NCBI GenBank assembly: GCA_016987375.1
Contig: PJRA01000198.1
Coordinates: 426,648 to 458,114, forward strand
Source: Brachionus koreanus
Lineage: Eukaryota; Rotifera; Eurotatoria; Ploima; Brachionidae
Direction: 5' to 3'
Length of the DNA: 31,467 bases
Shown piece after piece: positions 12,025 to 23,132 of the stretch (the stretch's first letter is position 1; each line of letters opens with the position of its first letter). The notes below the pieces were generated by a model. That model searched no databases. It worked only from the letters and a program-made list of their open reading frames with translations, and was not told where the DNA came from. A program made the translations under genes and the position numbers.

Positions 12025-13544
12025 CTTAGAAACTTTTGGTCTAAATTTTTCTCTATTTAAAAAATTATTTTTTTTTATAGACTAATTAAGAGCGAAGAAA
12101 ATTTCAAGATGACTTAGTAAAATTCTAGAAACCAGTGAACAAAAAAAGTTAGAATCAACCAAAAAAAAAATTAATTTTTATTTTTTATAAAAAGGTATTC
12201 TAAGTGGTGTTATGATTTATTTGATTATTGTCGCTTGATTGAATGACTAGGAGTTTAAGTATTGAAGCAGAAATTTCCAAATTAATCTACTTATTTAAAT
12301 TTTAATTTAGTTTTTGTTGTTTTCTAAAAAGATAATAATATTTGTTCAATTTTCTTGAAGAGGCCTTTGATTCATCTAGAAAAAATTTTAATAAAAATAT
12401 TTTTTCAAAAAGCATGCCTAATCAAATTGTATTCAGCATGATGTGAGTTGTAAAATGAATTTAACCCAAAAAAAAAAAAATTTATTGACTCGACTAATAA
12501 AATTTACAGCATTTAGCAACTTTCAGATAGTCAAACAATATTTTCAGAACAAACAAAAATGAAATAAAAATTATAAATTTTAAAATAGAAAATTATTTTT
12601 AAGTATTTTTTTTTCTTTTATTTTTTTTGTTAAATTAAATTCATGCATTTTCATTTATTTTTTAAAAATATTGCTATCCATTACAATTGACGTAAATAGC
12701 TTAGATTCTTTCAAAATTTAATTCAAGACTGCTTCAAATTTCAAAGTAATAAATCAAAATTTATCAGCTAAATATAATCATCAAATAAGGTATAGTCATT
12801 TTCAAAATCAATAAATCCAAAAATCTACAGATTAAATCTCAATTATTTTTATTATTATTTTTAATTCCGGAATTAAAATTTAGCATTAAAAAAATTTAAA
12901 TTCAAAAAAATTAGAAATTTCAAAAATAAAAATTTAAAATAATTAATGTCAGATAAAAAGAAAAATTTTTAATCATGCAACTGCGCTCCGCTAAAATCAA
13001 GCTGAATAAAATTTGGAATATTGAAATAAAATTTCAATGTCTTGCGTTGTCTCAGGCGCCTGCGAAGCCTTTGGTATGGCTAAGCTAATATATGTTTGCA
13101 TAAGTCTTCATGTCACATATAGGCTCGAAAATATTCAACTGGTTGCCATGGAAACATATTAATTTAAAGCCAGCATATGCATGTTTTATTTTTCTCGGTA
13201 TAATTCTCACTTAAAATATGTTGTTTGGTGGTTGCTATTATTTTATAAAAAAATTTTAATAATTAAAACGGCAAAACATAATTACTTTGTTTTAAAAAAA
13301 TTTCTAAGTAAAATTTGAGACAAAATTGTGCTTTGTGTTTTGGCAATTAGTTTGAACAAGGTCAATAGGATTTCTTTTTATTTCTGTATCCGAAAAACCA
13401 ACTAAAACTCCTTTTTCTTTTTAAAATTTACTTTAGTTATTTAAAAAAATGGTAATTAGAATAAACTACTGAAAAAAATAATCACAAAGGTTAATAGAAT
13501 TTTAATGAAAAAAAATTGAAAATAAGAAAATTTAGGCTTTAATA
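12025..13544. other. Divergent promoter region between G alpha and the MAK-type kinase
   Basis: This 1.5 kb separates two gene starts facing away from each other, so it must carry both promoters. Most is AT-rich filler without ORFs. A short block around 12975-13160 is visibly richer in G+C and holds the X-box described separately. An AG at 13534-13535, about 10 bp before the kinase ATG, looks like a splice acceptor and leaves room for a 5' non-coding exon or trans-splice site. Confidence 0.6.
13142..13155 (+). promoter_or_regulatory. X-box, RFX transcription factor binding site
   Basis: GTTGCCATGGAAAC matches all 14 positions of the nematode-derived X-box consensus RTHNYYATRRNRAC: two imperfect inverted half-sites (GTTGCC, GGAAAC) around AT. 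RFX factors bind such sites to switch on ciliary genes in animals. It lies about 390 bp upstream of the start codon of a MAK/CILK1-type kinase, a family that acts in cilia. The match is seen; the role is inferred from position and the neighbouring gene. Confidence 0.7.
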
Positions 13545-16500
13545 ATGGAGCAGTATAATATTACAAAGCAACTGGGCGACGGCACTTTTGGCAGTGTGCT
13601 TTTGGCCACTTTGAAAAAAACTGGCGAAAAAGTCGCCATTAAACGCATGAAACAAAAGTATTACTCGTGGGAGGAATGCATGTCTCTGCGAGAAGTTAAA
13701 GTAATTTTATAATCTAACTCTCTAGGCTGTTCTATTAAAACAATCTTAAATTTTAAGTCTTTGCAAAAACTTCGACATCCTAACATCATTCGATTGTTTG
13801 AGGTGATACGAGAGGACAACAATTTGTACATGATTTTTGAATATATGAACGAGAACCTTTATGAATTGATGAAAAAAAGGTTTGTCGAGAGAAAAATGAA
13901 AAAAAAAATTTTTTTTTAATTTTTTTTTTAGAGATCGACTTTTTCCTGAAAGCACTGTTAAAAATATTCTTTTTCAAGTGATGCAAGGCCTAGGATACAT
14001 GCATAAGTACGGTTAGTATACTCAGATTATATTCAAAATTTTTTTTGATAAAAATCTATCTCCTGTTTTAAAATTAATGACACAACGTGTAGTTAAATGT
14101 CATCAGAGTAGACAATAGCTATCAATTTTCAATAAAATAAAAAAAAAAAAAAATTATCAATTAATACAGACATTTTGAATGTTTTGATTATTTTAAATTT
14201 TTATTTATATTTTTTTTGATTCTTCTAAAATTAAATAAAAATATAATTTTTCAGGTAATTTTTTTCCAAATTTTAAAAGCTATTTTTTTAAAATAAACTT
14301 TAAAAAATAATCGTGCTAAATTTAACTCAAACGATTAATGCATATTGTTGTGTTTAAGGATTTTTTCATCGAGATCTAAAGCCTGAAAATTTGCTATGCA
14401 ATGGAGCGGAGCTGATCAAAATAGCGGACTTTGGTTTGGCGCGAGAAATCCGCTCTCGTCCACCATACACCGACTATGTATCGACTCGATGGTATCGAGC
14501 ACCTGAAATTTTGCTCAGATCGACCACATACAACTCGCCAATAGACATATGGGCAGTAGGCTGCATTGCGGCCGAGTGCTACACTTTGCGTCCACTTTTT
14601 CCCGGTAATAGCGAAATCGACCAGCTATTTCGCATAAGCAGCATACTCGGCACTCCGACCAGAGTTTGTCTCATCACTAAAAAAAAAACCAAAAAGTTCT
14701 AAAATTGTTTTTTATTTAAGGAAGAATGGCCAGAAGGAATGACTTTGGCGGCTAAATTAAACATTAAATGGAATCGATGTGTCAAAAACGATCTTAAAAA
14801 GCTCATTCCAAATGCAAGCCACGAGGCCATAAATCTAATAGATTCGACATTTTTATGGGACCCGAAAAAAAGACCCACAGTTGCACAGGTTGATTATTTA
14901 TTTTAGATTAAATTAAACAATAAATTAAAAATAAAAACTTTTTTGTTCAGTGTTTGAAGCATGCTTACTTTAGTGGCCTTCAAGAGCCAAGTAATGCCAC
15001 TAACAGTAAGCCTATCGAAATTGTGCAAGAGGTGGACGATGACTATGTAAAGCCTAGCAAAACTTTGGTTAGCAAAAGTCCAAATTTGCCAGTATCCAAA
15101 AACCAAAAGCCAGTCAAAGACTCGATTGATGATATTGACGACATGCTGAGGGACTTTGAGAAGAAGTACAATAAGCCAAAGGAGTCAAGCAAGCCTCCTG
15201 TTTCAAAAACTTCAGCTAAGAACATACCTAAGCCGAACATATCCACGGCTAATCCAACAACTCCGGCACGAGGTCAAAAAACACCCAAAAATCAGCAATT
15301 CAAAGACTCTCTTCTTGCACAGTTCAAAGACGATCCGATATTTGCTGACTTGATGGCATCAAAACCAAGCAAAAATGTATCGCCTACCAGAAATGACAAC
15401 AAACGTCCCAGCATTGTTTCAAATCAGCCAAGAAATTCCATTTTTGAAGCAAACAAAAACACCAAAATAGAAACTAGTTTACAAAAGAAAAAATTTGACG
15501 ATTTATTTAACAATTTCTCTAATGTTGATAATAAAACAATAGTGAAGCAAGCAAAGCCATTTGATGAGCTGTTTGAAGAGGAAAATGTTAAGCCCAGCCA
15601 TAAAACTGGTATTTATAAAGAGCCAACCCAAACAGAGATACAAGCGGCCAAGCGCCGCGTAAATCCCATCAAATCGGGCCGTAAAGACATTCTAGAGGAA
15701 ATATTTGGTGATGATTTGTATGCTAGTATACGTCTTAATCCATCAGCTAATGTAAAAAAAAATACCACTAATACAAATAAGTATGAGGATTTGTTTCAAA
15801 GTCAAAAGACAAAAAACAAAGATCCTTTCGATGGAATACTTGAATTCGAGGCTACATTCATTAAAGACGATAATAAAAATGATAATTTGTTTAATACAAG
15901 GCGATCTCGTTTTTTGCCAAGTGGTAAAAGAGACCAAAATCAACAGAAAAGTGCCAAAGGTGGATGGACACAGTCTCCTTTTAAAATCAATATTGGCAAT
16001 AGTGATGCAAATAAGCAAGCGAGCTATGTACCTTCGTTTATTGGAAGCGGCAAAACAAATGATAAAAAAAGTAATTTAACTTTTTTGTTTATGTTTATTT
16101 ATTTATTTTTTTTTTAAATTTTTAATTAAATTGAAAATTTTAATTTATTTTCTTATCTAAGTTTTAACAAAAATGGTTAATTAAAATGAATTCAATAGAT
16201 GTAAAATTTTTGTTCTAAAAATTTTTTTTTACCATGTTATTTTTGGTTTGATTTATTTTTTCTATTCGAAAAAAATAATTTTTGGAATATGAAGTTAATT
16301 TTGGTTTAATTCAGTATTCAAAATTTCTATTTAAATTTTTTTTTCTTTAATCTTTAAATTCAATTAAATATTTGAACAATTTGTTTTCTTTAGTCTAAAA
16401 CTTTTTTTTTTATTCAAAATAAATAGCAAAATTTTGGCACTGAGCAATTTTTTAGGACTAAAATTAAGAATTATTTAAATTTTCAAGAGCTTTTAAATAT

Positions 16501-17839
16501 TATCTGAAAAAGCTTTGACTTGAAATTAGGTAAAAAAATAATAAACGAAACATTAAAAAATCTTTTTTTCTAAAGCTTAAAAACTCGATCTGTAATTGCG
16601 ACAGATCAATGAATTTAGCATATTATTGAGAGACTGACAATAGACACAACCATGTATGCTGCACCATGTTACATTTACAGATGTAATTTTTAAACTCTTG
16701 CAAATAAGCATTGATAAATTAGAAAATTACAGATATTATTTTAATTTGCAGGTCTTAGTTAAGGGATTTATTTCTGAAGGGTGTTTTTAAAATTTCAAGC
16801 ATATGCTCACATATTAGTTTAGTTTATTGTATAAATATTAATGGCACAATTGATGAAATATATCGTTGTTTAGAGTACTATGTCTGTGAATTACTTTATA
16901 TACAAATATATTTTTTTAATTGAATTAAATGATTAAATTAATAAGAAGAAAAAAAAACGGAATGGTTTTGTCTGGACCGATAGTTTAGCTGCTTGTGCTG
17001 ACGTTTTGGTTCATTAAGCAGAAGCCTATCAGAATATTTTTTGTTTCTTNNNNNNNNNNNNNNNNNNNNNNNNNNNNNNNNNNNNNNNNNNNNNNNNNNN
17101 NNNNNNNNNNNNNNNNNNNNNNNNNNNNNNNNNNNNNNNNNNNNNNNNNNNNNNNNNNNNNNNNNNNNNNNNNNNNNNNNNNNNNNNNNNNNNNNNNNNN
17201 NNNNNNNNNNNNNNNNNNNNNNNNNNNNNNNNNNNNNNNNNNNNNNNNNNNNNNNNNNNNNNNNNNNNNNNNNNNNNNNNNNNNNNNNNNNNNNNNNNNN
17301 NNNNNNNNNNNNNNNNNNNNNNNNNNNNNNNNNNNNNNNNNNNNNNNNNNNNNNNNNNNNNNNNNNNNNNNNNNNNNNNNNNNNNNNNNNNNNNNNNNNN
17401 NNNNNNNNNNNNNNNNNNNNNNNNNNNNNNNNNNNNNNNNNNNNNNNNNNNNNNNNNNNNNNNNNNNNNNNNNNNNNNNNNNNNNNNNNNNNNNNNNNNN
17501 NNNNNNNNNNNNNNNNNNNNNNNNNNNNNNNNNNNNNNNNNNNNNNNNNNNNNNNNNNNNNNNNNNNNNNNNNNNNNNNNNNNNNNNNNNNNNNNNNNNN
17601 NNNNNNNNNNNNNNNNNNNNNNNNNNNNNNNNNNNNNNNNNNNNNACAGAATTACATCACTCAGTTATATTTGACTAACTTGCTAAAAACGGATAGCTTT
17701 TGAAAAATTTTGACCATTTTTTAAAAAAAAGCTCGGACTAACATTAAAAAAATTAAATTATTAATATTGATTTTTTTTAGTTTATCCTTCAACACTTGCT
17801 TTTAAACAGCCTGCACCACTGATATTCAATCGTAAATAA
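13545..17839 (+). CDS. MAK/CILK1 (ICK)-type ciliary Ser/Thr protein kinase with long disordered tail
   Basis: Exons: 13545-13700, 13758-13879, 13932-14011, 14359-14663, 14721-14888, 14951-16070, and a probable last exon 17781-17839 after the assembly gap (669 aa in all). This RCK-family kinase (MAK, CILK1/ICK, DYF-5) regulates cilium length and intraflagellar transport turnaround. Seen: glycine loop GDGTFG (11-16), VAIK with K33, [12 protein letters not shown] helix C, HRDLKPEN with D125, DFG 143-145, activation loop TDY at 157-159 followed by STRWYRAPE, and WDPKKRPT near 268-274. TDY numbering equals that of human CILK1. The tail (285-669) is low-complexity, Lys/Asn/Pro-rich, with repeated acidic-LF motifs. 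The donor at 16071 leaves phase 1; the 17781 exon supplies the missing two bases and reads [10 protein letters not shown] to a stop. Extra exons may be hidden in the gap, so the last junction is inferred. Confidence 0.93.
16071..17780 (+). other. Presumed last intron of the kinase gene, containing the assembly gap
   Basis: AT-rich sequence with stops in all frames, from the GT donor at 16071 to the TTTTTTTTAG acceptor ending at 17780. At about 1.1 kb of known bases plus the gap, it is far longer than other introns here. A less AT-rich patch just before the gap (about 16960-17040) may be the edge of a repeat. Confidence 0.5.
17050..17645. other. Assembly gap (596 N)
   Basis: An unbroken run of N. 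Its true length is unknown; gap sizes are often estimates. It falls inside the kinase gene model, so it may hide exons or a repeat that broke the assembly. Apparent ORFs crossing it are meaningless. Confidence 1.
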
Positions 17840-17840
17840 A
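17835..17840 (+). terminator. Polyadenylation signal overlapping the kinase stop codon
   Basis: AATAAA overlaps the TAA at 17837-17839 of the proposed last kinase exon. If used, the 3' UTR would be very short. The convergent LSM8 gene ends only about 240 bp further on, which favours a short 3' UTR. Confidence 0.4.
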
Positions 17841-18063
17841 ATGACGGCTTTTAACTCAATAATCGGGTCCGAAATAGAATTAATTTAATATTTTTTTGTT
17901 AAATACTATATTTTATATGTAAAATTTGCCAAAATTTTTTTATTTAACTTGATGAACTTTTTTTACAATCAAGTCACTTTGTTGAAATTTTTTTTTTTTA
18001 CATTAACAAAAAATTTACAGGGGTTTTATTATTTAAAATAAAAAATCATAAATTTTATCTCTT

Positions 18064-18069
18064 TTTATT
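18064..18069 (-). terminator. Polyadenylation signal of LSM8
   Basis: TTTATT on the plus strand, i.e. AATAAA on the minus strand, 8 bp beyond the LSM8 stop. A second copy lies about 40 bp further. The gene faces the kinase 3' end tail to tail. Confidence 0.45.
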
Positions 18070-18076
18070 TTGTTGT

Positions 18077-18468
18077 TCAATGTACTATGGGAAGCAATGG
18101 GTCAGCTCGTACATGAGTTAAATCAATTTGTCTATCTGTGTCTTCATCGACTTCACCAACAATTGCTCTATGAAAAAAAAATAATTTTTTTTGTTCAATA
18201 TTCACCCAAGATTGCTTACACATTATCTCCTCGGATAACAAACACGCCGAGTTTGACTTGTTCAACTCCATTCATGGAAAAAACTCGTTCATAACTATCA
18301 TCTAATATCAGGTTAATTGTTTGATCAAATCCTCTAAGTACTCCTAGTATGACTCGACCGTCCGAAGTTATCACACTCACGGTGTCTATTAAATTTTGAT
18401 TATTGATTAAAGTTTAATTTTATTTATTTAATTTTACGATTTACTAGAGGCTCTAGGACATTGGACAT
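18077..18468 (-). CDS. LSM8: U6 snRNA-associated Sm-like protein LSM8
   Basis: Three exons on the minus strand: 18468-18438, 18385-18220 and 18167-18077, giving 95 aa against 96 in human LSM8. LSM8 is the subunit that defines the nuclear Lsm2-8 ring, which binds the 3' oligo-U tail of U6 snRNA and works in pre-mRNA splicing. Seen: start MSNVLEPLVN, then Sm1 motif VSVITSDGRVILGVLRGFDQ with the RNA-binding 'GFDQTINLIL' segment, Sm2 motif VFVIRGDNVAIVGEVDE, and the LSM8-type end with IDLTHVRADPLLPIVH. The 31-bp first exon is too short to appear as an ORF; its AG-C codon split joins cleanly to exon 2. Both introns are 52 bp. The residue before TV is His where Arg is common. The SPTLC1 gene lies 520 bp upstream on the same strand. 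Confidence 0.97.
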
Positions 18469-18988
18469 TTTGAAAAAAAATTATTTGTTCTAAAATTTTA
18501 AATTTATTTTAAACTTTTTTTTTTTTAAAATAAAAATTAAACATCAAATATTTAAAATAGATTATAACCAAGTCTTTGAAATAAAACCATATCTAACTTT
18601 ACGTTTGAATGGATCAATTTTAGACTTTACTTAAAAAATAATTGCTATTTAATTGAAACATATTCTTTTAAAATGATAAATTAAATGTTTTTGTGGTATC
18701 CAAGGACTTACAGACAAAAAATGAGTCGCCTTTAAATGTTTTTCTCAACTTTCTTATTTAATTACACATTAAATTAAATGATTTAGTTATTAACTATTTT
18801 ATTAAATAAAAAATTAAAAAATGAAAATAATTTGTCTAAAAAATGGAAATAACTTTTTTTAAAAATGAACAAAATTCACTTTATTTTGATAAGAAAAAAA
18901 AATTTTATAATTTTTTCAAATCCAAATCGTTTTTAAGATATTTTGTTAAAACGAATTTTCATGTAGATTTTTTTTCTATTTTTTTTTT
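18469..18988. other. Intergenic spacer, LSM8 promoter and SPTLC1 3' end
   Basis: AT-rich spacer between two minus-strand genes. TTTATT at 18880-18885 is a candidate minus-strand AATAAA about 105 bp after the SPTLC1 stop. No other feature is seen; the ORF at 18843-19064 on plus overlaps the SPTLC1 end and looks like chance. Confidence 0.55.
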
Positions 18989-20652
18989 TTACAATCCAAT
19001 TTCATTAACAGCTTGTTCTAATACATCAATTATTTTTTTAATCTCTTCTTCGGTAAGGTCATAGTTTACCGAAATTCTAATGCTTGGTTTTGGATTAATT
19101 TTTTCTTCTTTTAAATACCGAGCTACTGTCAATGAAACAGCTTTGGATTGAGCGTAATCAACAATCTTTTCTAATCTATCCAGAGAGTTCTCAAAACAAA
19201 GCCTTACATGCTTAACAGGCGAAATATCAATTCCTGATACAGTGTAGTTGTTGAGAGCTTTCAATTTTTGATGCATCACTTTACACTTTCGTTCCAGTTC
19301 GGGAAAAATTTCATCTTGTTTCTCCTCGATTATGTTCAAAGCTTCAATTGCTGACACGGCCAATAGTGGTGGCAATGATGCAGAAAAACAATAGCCCTGA
19401 CCACTTAATACTTGATGCTGAACTACAAAAGAGCTGCCCACACAAAATCCACCAACTGAACCTAGTGACATTTCCATTGATCCAGATATCAAATCAATCT
19501 TTTCTCTCTTTAAAAGAATTTTTTTTTATGCAAAAAGAAATTTTTTTTTTTTTAAACTAATTTTACCTGAACATTGAAATATTCTGTAACACCTCTACCT
19601 GTTTTACCAATAGTGGCAAACGAAACACTTTCGTCCAAAAATATTCTGTATTTATATTTATATTTTAGTTCAACCATTTTGGGTAGAGGACATAGATCGC
19701 CATAATTCATGTAAAGGCCTTCGATAACCAAAAATTTCCTAGTCACTTTAGCTTTTTTGGGATTTTTTCTGTCTGCATCTTCTTGTTCCTTTAGCAATCT
19801 CTCCAAATCTTCAATATCATTATGCTTAAAGTATCTAACATCAGATCGCGATGCGACTATTCCTTTTTGAATAGCAAAATGAACCCCTTCATCGGCAAAA
19901 ATAATATCACCACGCTTCGAGTAAGCTGGTATTGCACTGGCAATAGTAGAAAAGCCATATGAATAAATTATGCCCTCTTCTACATTAAAATATTTGGCTA
20001 ATCTTTGCTCGAGCTCCAAATGAACATCTATTAGTAATTGAAATTAGTCATTAGAAATTAGTGATTACTCATTTGTTAGAATAAAACCTATTGTTCCGTA
20101 GAAGCCTCTTGGACCGCATGAACCTACACCATACTTTTGAATTGATTTAATAGCCATTTCCTTCAAGCGTTTATTTAAATCAAAAAAATAAAAAATTAAT
20201 TTTTCTTTTTTTTTGTTTTACATTTATTTTTTCATTTCCAACCATGTTTAAAAAATTAAATGAAGCTACATTCAAAGACTTTACACCATTGACTATTGCG
20301 TATTTGGCAACCGGTCTTGAAATAAATTGATTGATTGAATTTTTTTTACTAATTTAAAAACACTCTTTACCCATCGACAACCCTTGGCTTGATAATTGAC
20401 TCCCTGAAGTCATAATTTGGCACCAATGGTTCCGGGGTCCATTCTTCCAGAAGCTCTTTTTTATCCTAACAAAAATTAAAAAAACTAATTTTGAAAAAAA
20501 AATTAAAAAACCTTTTCGGTGAGTTTGTTTTTTTCAGGTGGACTATAGCTCTTTCTAAATATCAACCAAAGAATCCAAACTAGCAAGAATGCCTCGACTA
20601 CCAAGTGATAGAAAGGTGCGTTTTTGACATAGTCTGGTATCAGATCAAGCAT
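18989..20652 (-). CDS. SPTLC1: Serine palmitoyltransferase subunit 1
   Basis: Six exons on the minus strand: 20652-20512, 20465-20371, 20315-20222, 20160-20088, 20027-19567 and 19507-18989; 460 aa against 473 in human. SPTLC1 pairs with SPTLC2 in the ER membrane to condense serine with palmitoyl-CoA, the first step of sphingolipid synthesis. Seen: an N-terminal membrane segment (about 12-34, [19 protein letters not shown]); [32 protein letters not shown] with C125, the position mutated in human sensory neuropathy; [53 protein letters not shown]; and the C-terminal [15 protein letters not shown] and PSIRISVNY. The segment [13 protein letters not shown] lacks the PLP-binding lysine, as expected because SPTLC1 is the non-catalytic partner. 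Introns are 46-61 bp. Exon 4 is taken to begin at 20160 (acceptor TTGAAG), the only AG keeping the frame. Confidence 0.97.
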
Positions 20653-21249
20653 GCTTTGCTTTTTGAATTTGATCTAAAATAATGAGTTTAGAAATAAAAT
20701 AATTCTAGTTAAAAAATAAATGAACTGGGGCCACGCTAATAAATTTACAAAAGAGATAATTAAAATATTTTAAATTTATTTTTGTTTAAAGGTGAATGAA
20801 ATATAGATTATGACAAATTTTCGACAAAAAAAAATTTCAAAAACAATAAGATGAATAATTTTTTCATAAATAAACCATGGAAACACGATCATAAGATTAA
20901 AATCAGAATCACTAATTTAACTTGTCACAAAGAAGATAAAGCGCTCGGTCCTGTCATTTTGTGAATCAAAATAGAAATTTTCTGTCTTTTATTTGTCTCT
21001 TAAATCTTAGATTTAAAATTGCTAATTTAAATTTATAATTTAGTTTTTTATGTTGTGAGTTGTGCGATTTTATGAAAATTTTGCAATCGTGAAATTTCAA
21101 TCTAAATGCAAATTTAAAACAACTAAAAGCAAAATTTTGTTCAGCCTTCTAGTAAACACCAACAAAAAAAATTACCTTAATACTAAAGATAAATAGAAAT
21201 TTTAATTTTTTCTTTTTAAAATTTTCTATATTAAAAAAAAAATTCTAAA
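20653..21249. other. Divergent promoter region between SPTLC1 and RanBP3
   Basis: About 600 bp between the start codons of two genes facing away from each other, so it should contain both promoters. No TATA-like element or known motif stands out from the AT-rich background, and there is no ORF worth noting. Confidence 0.6.
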
Positions 21250-22977
21250 ATGTCTGTGCGCGGAAAATTCTCTCTAAAACCATCGGCTCTTAGCCAACAT
21301 ACGGCAAATTTTAACAAAAATCTCGAGCAAGTTCCTACACCAAAAATTGATTCGATTGAATTGATCAAGCCGGCCGAAATCAAGCCTACAGAGCCCATTC
21401 CCATAAAGGAACCAACAAACAAACAAGAAAAGGCCGAGTAGTTTTTCTACTAGCTATTTTATTTTGTTTTAATAGTTTTTTTATTTTAAATAGAATTAAA
21501 AAAGATGATGAAAATAAAGAGTTTGTTTTTGGTGAAAAGTTAACAGACCGAGTCATACGAACAGAAGCAGCTGAACTAGAGCAAAATGAAAGCAAGGAGG
21601 TGGTGGAGACTAGGCCGGCTGCGCTTTGGTCCGGTCAAGTAGACGTAGATGAAAAATTTGACAACGAGTTAGACTCGATTTTCAAACTCAATTGTAAATT
21701 ATTTGTTCTTGAATCTGACAAAGCAAGCTGGTCCGAAAGAGGATACGGAATGCTTAAACTCATTGATACACCCGACAAATCCAACTGCAAAATAAGTATT
21801 GAAAATTAGAAAAAAAATTTTTTTTTTTTTTAAATTTTATTTTAAAAAGTGATGTGGACTGACAAATGCTTTAGACTCATTCTAAATACCAAATTGTTCG
21901 ATAAAATGCAGATAGACAAAGCAAACAAAAAATCCATTCGTCTAAATGCATTCGATAATGGAACTATTAGAATATTTTTAATTAAAGTATAACAAAGAAA
22001 TTAAAAATTTTATTTTTTTTTGATTTTTTTTTATTTAAATTAGACTTCAAATCCAAATGATTGCGATGAATTGTATGAAATTCTTCAAATGAGACTGGAA
22101 GAACACACATCTAAATTGTCTACTTCACAGTCAAGCGACTCTGTTAGGACCAAAAATTTTGTTTTCAAGGTAATGTTCTATTTGAGATTAGAATTTAAAA
22201 AATTTTTTTTATAATTTTATCTTTTTATTTAAATCTTCAAAAATTCAAAAATATTTTTACTTGAATAAATAGAATTTTAATTAAATCTTTGATAATTATA
22301 ATTTATTAAGTGTGATTGTAAATTGTACAAAAACGATGAGGAAATAAATCGATCGTGCAGAATCGATTTGTACTCATTTACAGACTCTATTTCGAGTAGA
22401 CTATTTTTGGACATTGCGGACAAAGATACTGAACAAGTATTAATAAGCGCGAATTTAAGCTCAATCAAAATATCCAAATCAAAAGTAAACGAATTCGAAA
22501 TAGACGAATATTCTTTTGCTGAAGATACGGCTGAGCCGAAGCCATCTTATCGGGTGAGTCAGATTTAACTAAATAAAAAAATTTAAGACTAATTTTTGGT
22601 CATAGATTGCCATTATGGACCAAGAAAAGGGAAATCAAATAATGGATATGTATAAAAAAGAAATAAATGGTCGGGTTGAAGACACTTCAAATGGCGATTT
22701 GGAAGAAAGTAATTCTGAAGAGTCTGGCGAAGAAATATCTAAGAATATTTCCAAAGAAAATGGATTTGATGATTCGATTGGAGACGATTCAAAAAGCCAG
22801 CTTGATTCTGAAACTGGAGAGACCAAGCGTAAACGAAAATCTGAAGACAATGAAGAATCTGAATGTGAATCGAGTGCCAAAAAGCCAGACACTGAAAATC
22901 AATCAAACAAAAGAAGTGCTGACCAACAGGATAGTCATGATGTGGACCCGTCAAAAAAAACCCGAGTCGATAGCTAA
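21250..22977 (+). CDS. RANBP3: Ran-binding protein 3 (CRM1 export cofactor)
   Basis: Six exons: 21250-21437, 21494-21795, 21850-21986, 22044-22169, 22311-22553 and 22606-22977, giving 455 aa. RanBP3 binds RanGTP and CRM1 in the nucleus and stimulates nuclear export; it also escorts beta-catenin and Smad2/3 in vertebrates. Seen: an N-terminal FSLKPSAL segment like the FRLKPPTL of human RanBP3; FVFGEKLTDRV (73-83), the FG-type motif of the family; a RanBD/PH domain about 105-250 with CKLFV, SERGYGMLKL, FRLILNTKLFDKMQIDKA and KSIRL; then a second stretch (254-355) that looks like another PH fold; and an acidic, Ser-rich C-terminus with basic KRKRK at 406-410, a likely nuclear localization signal. 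The beta-strand CKIMMWTDKCFRLIL is formed only after joining exons 2 and 3. Introns are 52-141 bp. It is shorter at the N-terminus than the human protein. Confidence 0.92.
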
Positions 22978-23126
22978 AATTTTCTATCAATTTTAACTTT
23001 TTCTAGTCAAGATAACAATTCGATATTTTTGATCAAGTTTTTCTTTTTCTCTCTCAAGTGTGTTTTTTTTTTTTTAATTAAAAAAAAATTTAAAATTAAT
23101 ATTTCGATTTAAGCTTGTTAAAATTT

Positions 23127-23132
23127 AATAAA
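23127..23132 (+). terminator. Polyadenylation signal of RanBP3
   Basis: AATAAA 150 bp after the RanBP3 stop, followed by A- and T-rich sequence. The next gene starts about 270 bp further on in the same orientation. Confidence 0.45.

Noticed and set aside
15043..16079. Several ORFs in other frames and strands across kinase exon 6
   Set aside because: All overlap the in-frame kinase tail exon and have no independent support.
16995..17703. Two 220-codon ORFs across the N run
   Set aside because: They are artefacts of the gap, with almost all residues unknown.
15001..17839. Fusion of the kinase with an FBF1-like transition-fibre protein
   Set aside because: The resemblance is limited to low-complexity texture; MAK-family tails are disordered anyway, so I kept a single kinase model.
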